Shown here piece after piece: positions 14,788 to 20,996 of a DNA stretch of 25,231 nucleotides. The notes beneath the pieces are model-generated. The model ran no database searches, was not told the origin of the DNA, and saw only the letters and a program-made list of their open reading frames with translations. Each line of letters opens with the position of its first letter. The first letter of the stretch is position 1. Origin of the DNA: DASXMX01 sp036794395 (GTDB taxonomy: Bacteria; Planctomycetota; Phycisphaerae; Tepidisphaerales; Tepidisphaeraceae). Where the stretch lies: contig DAIRGS010000073.1 of assembly GCA_036794395.1 (NCBI GenBank), positions 1 through 25,231 of the forward strand, written 5' to 3'. A program made the translations under genes and the position numbers.

Positions 14788-16155
14788 TCACTCAAGCGAC
14801 GCAGGCGCCGAAGACTTTGACGGAATGCCCGCGCTATTCAGCTCGACCACCGTATAGACATGCTTCTTTCCCGCCCTTGCGTTCGTATCGACAAACTTCA
14901 TGGCCCGGTTTGGATCTTCGGGCGTATCGTGAAACGACAATCCCTGAAACAACGGTCGGCCGAACACGCCATCTGCCGGCGTCTTTGGAGACAAAGTTGT
15001 AATCCCTCTGCCATCGCGCAGGACGATGAACCCGCCGATTCCGCTTTCGAAATCGGCATCTGCTTCCCAGGTGATTTCGTTGCCCTGATCCCCCTTGATA
15101 ACCTTCACATTGAAAGGTGCAGGCGGCGGAGTGAAATCGCTCACTGTGCCGGTCTTGACGTATTCCATCCATGCTTTGGCGACAGCGGCGTTGGGCAGCC
15201 ACACCGCCTGCTTTGGATCGCCCTTAAATTCGGCCGCGGGTACGGCTACCTCGCCAAGTTCTGCCGCAAGCCATGCAGTGCTCATATCCACGGGTTTCAG
15301 AGTTTGGGTTGCGGCGTCATGGTCGGGCAACCGCATGGCCAGGCATGCGTCAAAGAAAGGAATCGCAACGTAGCGCGAATCACCACACCAATGCGTGGAA
15401 ACTGGGTCGGGAGCAATTCCGATCGGTGCGCCTTTCGGACGATACTCCTCGAATGTCGCAGTTGCGCCGATCCATGAACCGTTGAACGCTGGATGGCCTT
15501 TCTCGGCTCGCCCGACATTGGTCATTGTCGGAATCGAATAGACGGCGTCGGGGACGGTATGATCCGGCCACTCTGGATGCCGGGAATGGAATTTTGTAAT
15601 TCCTCCTGATCGAATCCACGCGGCAACGACGCGGTCGGGATACAGGATGGTCATCGTGCTGGCCCACTGTGCCCCGCCGGAATGTCCCCATAGACACCAT
15701 GGCGCATTGCCAATTTCCGGATGGCCCGATTGGGCCCCAATCGCGACAAGGGCCCTGAGAAAGACCTTGTCCGACCCGCGGCGTGGGTCGTACCAGAGTT
15801 CGGCTTCCCCAGGTCCGATTTGCGTTCCCTCATTCAGCACGTGATAGCACGGGCCGAGCAAGGCGCAATCCCATTTTTTCGCGAGTGCCTGCCAGTGCAG
15901 GTCGTAGGCGGAAGTGGCACCCGCTGCGGCGGCAGTGGTGCCGGCGCCGTGCTGGTGAACGATAATGCCCCTGATTTTTTTAACGCCGTCCGGAATCCAC
16001 AGGGTATAGGTGACCGCGATCTGCAACTCACCGGCAACTGTCGAAGCGGGGTAATCGACATGCACATACCGCCCGGCAGCGCACGCGGATTGGGTGCTGA
16101 AAAGCGTAATGAGGGCAAACCCCGCCAAGGCGATGAGCATGTTTCTTACTTGCAT
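14788..16155 (-). CDS. Exported alpha/beta hydrolase with C-terminal FN3-like domain
   Basis: This 455-aa protein starts at the ATG at 16155 with a signal peptide (MQVRNMLIALAGFALI, ending near SACAA). An upstream TTG at 16218 would add a non-signal leader. The hydrolase part shows an HQHGAG oxyanion-hole segment (68-72 region) and the nucleophile elbow WGHSGGAQW with Ser159. The acid and His residues cannot be assigned with certainty by eye. Residues from about 355 to the end (PPAPFNVKVIKG, ITWEADADFESGIGGF, VYTVVELNSAG) look like a fibronectin type III domain, common on secreted planctomycete hydrolases. The substrate is unknown; an ester or carbohydrate ester is plausible. It is divergent from the esterase at 16302 and separated from it by 146 bases. 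Confidence 0.75.
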   Translation of the reverse strand: MQVRNMLIALAGFALITLFSTQSACAAGRYVHVDYPASTVAGELQIAVTYTLWIPDGVKKIRGIIVHQHGAGTTAAAAGATSAYDLHWQALAKKWDCALLGPCYHVLNEGTQIGPGEAELWYDPRRGSDKVFLRALVAIGAQSGHPEIGNAPWCLWGHSGGAQWASTMTILYPDRVVAAWIRSGGITKFHSRHPEWPDHTVPDAVYSIPTMTNVGRAEKGHPAFNGSWIGATATFEEYRPKGAPIGIAPDPVSTHWCGDSRYVAIPFFDACLAMRLPDHDAATQTLKPVDMSTAWLAAELGEVAVPAAEFKGDPKQAVWLPNAAVAKAWMEYVKTGTVSDFTPPPAPFNVKVIKGDQGNEITWEADADFESGIGGFIVLRDGRGITTLSPKTPADGVFGRPLFQGLSFHDTPEDPNRAMKFVDTNARAGKKHVYTVVELNSAGIPSKSSAPASLE

Positions 16156-16301
16156 GGTGGACTCAAAGTTAATTTGTGCCTGACAGCTAGCCAATACTGA
16201 AAGCCACGGTATTCGCAATCTCCCGCGAATAAGTGAAGTGCTCGTGAGTATAACCAGTAACGCCCCCTACCGGACCAACGGATCTTTGCAGGAGCCACAA
16301 C

Positions 16302-17270
16302 ATGCGCGTTCGAATTTTGACCCTTTTACTGGCGATCTGCTTTTCAACGACGTGTTTAGCCGCCCCGCCCAAAGGCGTTAAGGTCGAATCGGATCTTCAA
16401 TACGTGCCCGGCGGCGACAAATCACAGTCACTGGATCTTTATCTTCCTGAAGTGGCCAGCGAAAGGCCATTGCCGCTCATCGTCTATATTCATGGCGGTG
16501 GATGGAGCGGCGGCAGCAAGGCGGGGTGTCCCGCCGTGGGCTATGTGAAACAGGGCTATGCCGCCGCAAGCGTCGAATATAGCTTCAGCCAGAAGGCGGT
16601 CTTCCCGGCGCAAATACAGGATTGTCAGGCCGCGATCCGGTGGCTTCGCGCGAACAGCAAAAAATACAATCTCGATCCGGATCACATCGGAGTATGGGGC
16701 GCATCGGCCGGCGGGCATTTGGTCGCGCTGCTCGGGACGGCGGGTGGGAAGAAACTTTTCCCTCTGATCGGCGGGAACGAAGATCAATCCGACCGCGTGC
16801 AGGCAGTCTGCGATTGGTTTGGCCCGGCTGATTTCAACACGGTGATGGCCCAGGCGGAAGCGGATTCGCGCATCAAGAGCGTAATCAAATTTAACACCAA
16901 GGACGATCCCTATTCCAATCTGATCGGCGTTCACCTCGGCTCGGACATTGAAAAGGGCAAAGCCGTCAGTCCCGTTCATTACGTCGGCAAAGACAGCGCG
17001 CCCGTCCTGATCATGCACGGCGACCGCGACGCCCTTGTCCCGTTCGCGCAAAGCGAGGAATTTGCCGAAGCGCTCACAAAGGCGGGCGTCCAGGTGGTGC
17101 TGCAAAAATTCCCGGGTGCCGGCCACGGCGGCCCCGCGTTTCAATTGCCCGCTGCCGGTGATTTGATGAAGGCATTCTTTGACAAGAACCTCAAAGGCGC
17201 CAACGTCAAGGTCGAAGCCCAGCCCGAGTCGGCAATGACCATGAAGCCCGAGCCCACACCGGCTAAATAA
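16302..17270 (+). CDS. Secreted alpha/beta hydrolase, BD-FAE/esterase-lipase type
   Basis: This 322-aa protein follows an AGGAG SD about nine bases before the ATG. The signal peptide is MRVRILTLLLAICFSTTCLA. The HGGGW oxyanion motif is at 64-68, the nucleophile GASAGG at 133-138 (Ser135), the acid in HGDRDALVP (Asp243), and the catalytic His in GAGHGG (His275). This is a complete triad of the carboxylesterase/BD-FAE family (carbohydrate esterase-like). After residue 295 a Glu/Pro-rich tail follows. It is expected to act in the periplasm or outside the cell on an ester substrate that cannot be specified. A strong terminator lies 37 bases after the stop. Confidence 0.9.
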   Translation: MRVRILTLLLAICFSTTCLAAPPKGVKVESDLQYVPGGDKSQSLDLYLPEVASERPLPLIVYIHGGGWSGGSKAGCPAVGYVKQGYAAASVEYSFSQKAVFPAQIQDCQAAIRWLRANSKKYNLDPDHIGVWGASAGGHLVALLGTAGGKKLFPLIGGNEDQSDRVQAVCDWFGPADFNTVMAQAEADSRIKSVIKFNTKDDPYSNLIGVHLGSDIEKGKAVSPVHYVGKDSAPVLIMHGDRDALVPFAQSEEFAEALTKAGVQVVLQKFPGAGHGGPAFQLPAAGDLMKAFFDKNLKGANVKVEAQPESAMTMKPEPTPAK

Positions 17271-17307
17271 GAAGGATCCTGGCAACGCGATGGGAGCCAA
17301 ATAAACA

Positions 17308-17346
17308 CGCGGCCATGATTGCTCATGGCCGCGCATGGGTTTTTGT
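17308..17346 (+). terminator. Rho-independent terminator after the esterase gene
   Basis: A perfect 11-bp stem, CGCGGCCATGA (17308-17318) with loop TTGC and TCATGGCCGCG (17323-17333), is followed by a T-rich run at 17340-17347. The convergent PEP-CTERM remnant ends just beyond it, so the hairpin may stop transcription from both sides. Confidence 0.85.
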
Positions 17347-17367
17347 TTACGACGCCGAAACGTCGAA

Positions 17368-17892
17368 TCAAATCGTCGGCAATTTCTGACGCCGAGAGAA
17401 CCGGTAAGCGCCCAGAACGCCCAAAATCACCGCTCCAGCGCTGGCCGACGAAGGTAACGGAATGGAGGCGATACTCGCGGTACCCAGGCGTGTCGCGCCA
17501 TAGTCGGGTCCGCCCGCGACGTTATAACCAAAAGATTGAGAAAGCCGCAAAGTCACATCGTTCGTTGCAGCCGGATAGCCACCGGTAATGCCTGCGAGCG
17601 GCCCGTTGGTGAAAAATGAATTGGCGATCGCAAGTTCCACGACGTCCTGAGCCGGGCTCACCGCGTACGTCAGATATGGAGTGGCGTCGTAATAGCCAGA
17701 AACTCCCGCGATGAAGTATTGATTGTTGGTCACTTCGAATCCGACATCGGAGCCGTTGTTGTTTTGCGGATCGGTGTCGAAATAAAGATTGGCAAAACCG
17801 CCGGGCGAATCACTCGCATTTGTCGTTCCGATACGGATCGTGACATTAAGTAAAGACGGGAGGCCACGAATTGGATAAGATGGATAAAGCAA
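17368..17892 (-). pseudogene. 5'-truncated PEP-CTERM-type exported protein
   Basis: The frame ends in a PEP-CTERM-like sorting tail: PLPSS, a hydrophobic stretch, then a basic end RFSRRQK. The body (GFANLYFDTDPQNNNGSDVG, VVELAIANSFF) reads as beta-rich extracellular protein. No signal peptide or ATG is present. The only start is a TTG inside yqgE DNA, and the frame runs against that conserved gene. The homology-like part begins near 17850. I infer that the 5' portion was lost by a rearrangement at the yqgE boundary. A functional short protein is less likely. Confidence 0.6.
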
Positions 17893-18443
17893 TGGACTCG
17901 CTGCAAGGACATCTTCTGATCGCCGCCCCGGGCCTTCAGGATCCGAACTTCTTTCGGACTGTGGTGCTGCTCGTACAGCATAACGACCAGGGGGCGCTGG
18001 GTTTGATCCTGAACCGGCCTCTGGAGGCCACGATCGAGGAAGCGTGGTCGCAAGTCAGCGAATTGCCGTGCAATGTGGAGGGGGCGTTGCTTCAGGGCGG
18101 GCCGTGCCCGGGTCCGCTGATGGTGGTCCATTCCGACGCCGAGTTGTCCCAGATGGAGGTCTGCCCGGGCATTTACTTCAACACCGATAAAGAGTCGATC
18201 GAGCATCTGGTCGTGCAGTCTTCCGGCTCATTGAAGTTCTTCGTCAATTATTCGGGGTGGGGCGCCGGGCAGTTAGAAGGCGAGATCGAAGCCGGCGGCT
18301 GGGTAGCCACCCCCGCCGGTGCGGCCCAGGTCTTCGGCGATGACGAAAATCTCTGGAACAACGTCCTCCGCCTCGCCGGTCGGAGATCCCGGCTGGCAGG
18401 GATCAATCCCAAGCTCATTCCAGATGATCCGTCAGTGAATTGA
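17871..18443 (+). CDS. yqgE: YqgE/AlgH family protein (UPF0301)
   Basis: This 190-aa protein has the family hallmarks: LQGHLLIAAPGLQDPNFFRT, VVLLVQHNDQGALGLILNRP, a GGP motif (LQGGPCPGP), and the SGWGAGQLEGEIEAGGW region near the middle. Function is poorly defined; AlgH was named for an effect on alginate regulation in Pseudomonas. The TTG at 17871 has GGGAGG seven bases before it, giving an MDKMDKAMDSL start. In-frame ATGs at 17880 and 17892 are alternatives, and 17892 matches the usual family N-terminus best. It lies just left of the integrated element and is host DNA. Confidence 0.93.
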   Translation: MDKMDKAMDSLQGHLLIAAPGLQDPNFFRTVVLLVQHNDQGALGLILNRPLEATIEEAWSQVSELPCNVEGALLQGGPCPGPLMVVHSDAELSQMEVCPGIYFNTDKESIEHLVVQSSGSLKFFVNYSGWGAGQLEGEIEAGGWVATPAGAAQVFGDDENLWNNVLRLAGRRSRLAGINPKLIPDDPSVN

Positions 18444-18473
18444 CCCTACCTCGTCCACGGGAAGAGATTCAAA

Positions 18474-18517
18474 CGCACTCGGTAGGACTCGAACCTACAA
18501 CCCTCGGTTCCGAAGAC
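18474..18517 (-). other. tRNA-Arg(TCG) 3' fragment: candidate attL
   Basis: On the minus strand this reads as the 3' part of tRNA-Arg: anticodon loop CTTCGGA (anticodon TCG), stem ACCGA, variable loop, T arm GTAGG-TTCGAGT-CCTAC, acceptor strand CGAGTGC and discriminator G. The matching 5' half is missing. The sequence to the right does not supply an acceptor GCACTCG or the 5' anticodon stem TCGGT (only the last bases fit). Tyrosine integrases commonly recombine within tRNA 3' ends, and an integrase gene begins 160 bases to the right. The orientation fits an element lying to the right of the displaced 3' end, with an intact tRNA-Arg expected at the far boundary. Confidence 0.8.
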
Positions 18518-18540
18518 ATAAGGGCGTGAGCTACCTTCTG

Positions 18541-18648
18541 TTGTACCGTCTTGCATTTTGCTTGCTTTTCCCCGGTGAAAACCTACAATTCGGCTGTACG
18601 GTGCAACCGCGTTTTGTACGACTTTGCACGATACTGGTTGCACCGGGG
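18541..18648. repeat. Putative integrase arm-type repeats and inverted repeats
   Basis: Between the tRNA fragment and the integrase, TTGTAC-N4-TTGCA occurs twice (18541-18555 and 18614-18628), with a compressed variant TGTACGGTGCA near 18596-18606. A 10-bp inverted repeat, CGGTGCAACC (18599-18608) and GGTTGCACCG (18636-18645), overlaps them. A second pair, CCCCGGTG (18570-18577) and CACCGGGG (18641-18648), encloses the set. The position next to attL and int suits integrase arm sites or int autoregulation. Confidence 0.5.
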
Positions 18649-18676
18649 TAGCACCGAACTAAAACAGAGGTTTGAA

Positions 18677-19936
18677 ATGATGGCTCAAACGATGCGGGTT
18701 GCGACCGAAAACACGCGACCGATGCCGAAGAAAATCGCCTTCAATATCAATAACCTGACGTCGGCCAAATGCCCCGCCGACAAGGACCGGATTTACTTGT
18801 GGGACAGCAACACGCCGGGCCTTGCGATGATGATCACCGGCACCGGACATAAGAGCTTCTATTTCGTCAAAAAGATCCACGGCGCGCCCAAGCGATTAAA
18901 GCTCGGCACGTTCCCCGACGTGGCCATTCAACAGGCCCGCAATCTCGTGAAGCAACATGCTGGTGAAGTGGCAAAGGGCAATGATCCTTTTGCCGCCAAG
19001 CGCACTATTAGCAAGTCGGCAACCCTTGGGGAGTTGTGGGACCGATGGAAAACAGAACACGCCACCGAGCGCCTACGGGACCGCACGATCATCACCGACG
19101 AATCCCGCTTCGATACGTGCTTCGCGGATTGGAAGGGCCGCCGCATTGCTTCCATCCGAGAATCCGACGTGAGATCCAAGCACGTTCAGCTCGGAAAAGA
19201 TCGCGGGCACACCACCGCCAACCGCGCTATCCAGCTTCTCCGCCGGTTGTTCTACTTCGCGCGCGTCGAGCCCAACCCCGCCGCTCAAAAATGCGTCGAC
19301 CTGTTTCGTGAGAAGAAGCGAGACCGTTTTATCCAACCCGAGGAAATGCCGCAATTCATCGCCGCATTGAACCTGGAGGCTAACCAGACGATGCAGGATT
19401 TGTTCTTTATGCTTCTGTGGACCGCAGCCCGTCGTGAGAACGTGCAGGCGATGGCGTGGGCAGATATCAGCTTCGACGCGGCAACGTGGAAGATATCCGG
19501 CGACGAAGCCAAAGGACACGACGCCATCACCGTACCTCTTACCGATCGGGCGATGGAGATCCTGAAATCGCGGCGCAGTGAGGCGACAGAGGGCGGGGAG
19601 TTTGTTTTCGCGAGCTACGGGAAGCGTGGCCACGTTGTTGAATTAAAAGGCGCTTGGTCGGCGCTGTTGAAACGAGCGGGCATCAAAGACCTTCACCCCC
19701 ACGATCTTCGGCGCACGACCGCAAGTTACATGGCCATGAACGGAGTGACCGAATCGGTGATTGCCAAAGCGCTGGGACATCGCACCGTTAGTGTCACCGG
19801 AATTTACGCCCGGCTGACGATTGAGCCCGTCCGCAACGCATTCGAGATATCGACCCGCGCTATCCTGGCCGCCGGCGCTTCGCCATACATGAGCGTTCCA
19901 TCCGGTATGGCGGCATGGACCAGCGCCGCAAAGTGA
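18677..19936 (+). CDS. int: Tyrosine integrase, P4 family
   Basis: This 419-aa site-specific recombinase moves the element in and out of the tRNA. The ATG at 18677 lies six bases after AGAGG. An open frame extends to 18551 but has no SD. An N-terminal arm-binding (DUF4102-like) domain covers about 20-115 (IYLWDSNTPGLAMMITGTG, KRLKLGTFPDVAIQQAR), then a SAM-like core-binding domain, then the catalytic domain. Catalytic residues are Arg252 (TAARRENV), His342 and Arg345 (HDLRR), His368 (LGHRTVS) and Tyr377 (TGIYAR), all intact. The neighbours, a tRNA-Arg fragment and HTH genes, fit an integrative element. Confidence 0.95.
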   Translation: MMAQTMRVATENTRPMPKKIAFNINNLTSAKCPADKDRIYLWDSNTPGLAMMITGTGHKSFYFVKKIHGAPKRLKLGTFPDVAIQQARNLVKQHAGEVAKGNDPFAAKRTISKSATLGELWDRWKTEHATERLRDRTIITDESRFDTCFADWKGRRIASIRESDVRSKHVQLGKDRGHTTANRAIQLLRRLFYFARVEPNPAAQKCVDLFREKKRDRFIQPEEMPQFIAALNLEANQTMQDLFFMLLWTAARRENVQAMAWADISFDAATWKISGDEAKGHDAITVPLTDRAMEILKSRRSEATEGGEFVFASYGKRGHVVELKGAWSALLKRAGIKDLHPHDLRRTTASYMAMNGVTESVIAKALGHRTVSVTGIYARLTIEPVRNAFEISTRAILAAGASPYMSVPSGMAAWTSAAK

Positions 19937-19990
19937 TTTAATGGGAGACTATGCAGTTATCACGCATGTTAAAAACCCGCGTTATTAGTA

Positions 19991-20043
19991 TTGACAAGAG
20001 CAAGTGACGCGCCATAATGTATCCAGTCGTGGCAAGTGTCGCG
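19991..20043 (+). promoter_or_regulatory. Early promoter of the element with repeated operator-like motif
   Basis: TTGACA (19991-19996) and CATAAT (20013-20018), 16 bases apart, form a near-consensus sigma-70 promoter. A 12-base motif, GCAAGTGACGCG at 20000-20011, lies inside the spacer and recurs as GCAAGTGTCGCG at 20032-20043. The copies start 32 bases apart, close to three helical turns. A repressor bound to both could close the promoter. The first gene downstream encodes a MerR-like HTH protein. Confidence 0.6.
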
Positions 20044-20078
20044 ACGAAACTTAAACGCCTCCCTCTAAGTGAGAAAGC

Positions 20079-20309
20079 GTGCCCCATGCAAATGCGGCCG
20101 CACACATTCCTGATCTGTCCACGGTGACCGAGATCGCCCGTCTCTGCGGGGTCGATGGGCAAGTACCGGGATATTTCATCCGACGATTGCGGCTAGAACC
20201 TGCCCGCGTGGTAGGGATCGCCCGCATGTACAACGGTTCGCAAGTCGCCATGATTTGCGACGCTATTCGTGCGCGCTCACGCGCCGCCCAGGGGGTGGCA
20301 AGTGCCTAA
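20079..20309 (+). CDS. Small MerR-like HTH DNA-binding protein
   Basis: The 76-aa product reads TEIARLCGV, then YFIRRLRLEPARVVGIARMYNGSQV and an acidic/basic helix ending AIRARS. This follows the MerR-type winged-helix pattern (helix-turn-helix, 'RxxGL.P.r' wing, then the Y-s-x-v helix) without an effector domain. The start is a GTG at 20079, because an in-frame stop precedes it closely, and the SD is weak. It lies directly behind a strong promoter with direct repeats and overlaps the next HTH gene by 8 bp. It is a plausible lysogeny-type regulator or excision factor of the element. This is inference from size and position. Confidence 0.65.
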   Translation: MPHANAAAHIPDLSTVTEIARLCGVDGQVPGYFIRRLRLEPARVVGIARMYNGSQVAMICDAIRARSRAAQGVASA

Positions 20310-20502
20310 CGCTCCCCCCCGCCTACTGACTGAAGCGCAGACCGCCGAATATCTAAGCGTCTCCGTGTTCACGCTTCAGCGCTGGCGCAGCGAGAAGCGC
20401 TACGACCTGCCATTCATCAAGCTCGGAAAGCTTATCCGCTACAGGATTGAGCACCTCGACGCGTGGTTGGAGAGTCACACCGTCACCAACGAATCGAATT
20501 AA
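20302..20502 (+). CDS. AlpA/excisionase-like helix-turn-helix protein
   Basis: This 66-aa protein is a typical HTH_17/AlpA domain: LLTEAQTAEYLSVSVFTLQRW, then PFIKLGKLIRYRIEHLDAWLES. The GTG at 20302 sits six bases after AGGGGG and overlaps the preceding stop (GTGCCTAA), so it is probably translationally coupled. An earlier in-frame start at 20269 lies deep inside the previous gene. In P4-like satellites and PICIs an AlpA-type protein activates int or promotes excision. A hairpin follows 18 bases after the stop. Confidence 0.85.
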   Translation: MPNAPPRLLTEAQTAEYLSVSVFTLQRWRSEKRYDLPFIKLGKLIRYRIEHLDAWLESHTVTNESN

Positions 20503-20520
20503 ACCCCTTCCTGAAAAGGA

Positions 20521-20559
20521 AAACGGCCGGGACGCCGATCAAAACATCCCGAGCCGTTT
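20521..20559 (+). terminator. Hairpin between regulatory and replication genes
   Basis: AAACGGCCGGGA (20521-20532) pairs with TCCCGAGCCGTTT (20547-20559), which contains a one-base bulge, around a 14-base loop. Because the stem starts AAA and ends TTT, it could act as a terminator or attenuator. The T-run after it is broken (AGTTTCGTG). It separates the two HTH genes from the replication operon. Confidence 0.55.
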
Positions 20560-20565
20560 AGTTTC

Positions 20566-20790
20566 GTGAACAAGAGACGATACACCCCTTACCGTAAAAA
20601 TCAAACTCCCTTCCGCCCCACAAAGCCAAAACTGCGCAAAGACATCGGCGCGATTTTATTCGATGCCGTGCTCGACCAACTGCCGGACGATGAGGTTCGT
20701 CGACGGCTTGCCGCGCTGCATCTCACTGCGCCCGAGATCATCAGCGCCATGGCGGCACTCAACACAATGTGCACGGGGGTTACCTTATGA
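20566..20790 (+). CDS. Small basic hypothetical protein
   Basis: I do not recognise this 74-aa frame. The first third is very basic (MNKRRYTPYRKNQ, KPKLRKD). The rest is helix-like (IGAILFDAVLDQLPDDEVRRRL) and ends in MCTGVTL. The GTG start lies just after the hairpin and has no clear SD. The stop overlaps the next ATG (ATGA), typical of an operon. The tight packing supports coding, but the function is unknown. Confidence 0.5.
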   Translation: MNKRRYTPYRKNQTPFRPTKPKLRKDIGAILFDAVLDQLPDDEVRRRLAALHLTAPEIISAMAALNTMCTGVTL

Positions 20791-20996
20791 GCCACGACAT
20801 CACCACCACCCGCGCCGCCGAACTCGTAATTGCAAATCAAATGTCCGCCCATGATTGGGTGCGTTCCGTCGATTGCTTCGACCAGATTCGCAGCGAATGC
20901 AGCACCGAGGTGCTGGCCGTCACCGATCAGGTGCGCGGCAAGGCAATTGAGCCGGCGGACCTGGCGGCGCTTTTTAGCGAGGGGGGAAGCAAGTGA
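20787..20996 (+). CDS. Small hypothetical protein upstream of the primase
   Basis: This 69-aa protein starts at ATG 20787, overlapping the previous stop by four bases, with GGGGGT seven bases upstream. It is predicted to be largely helical and acidic (MSHDITTTRAAELVIANQ, then CFDQIRSECSTEVLAVTDQV). I recognise no family. Its stop overlaps the primase GTG (GTGA), so it belongs to the same operon. Confidence 0.6.
   Translation: MSHDITTTRAAELVIANQMSAHDWVRSVDCFDQIRSECSTEVLAVTDQVRGKAIEPADLAALFSEGGSK

Noticed and set aside
18474..18556. Complete tRNA-Arg gene
   Set aside because: The 5' acceptor strand and the 5' anticodon stem do not pair with the conserved 3' half, so only a fragment is present.
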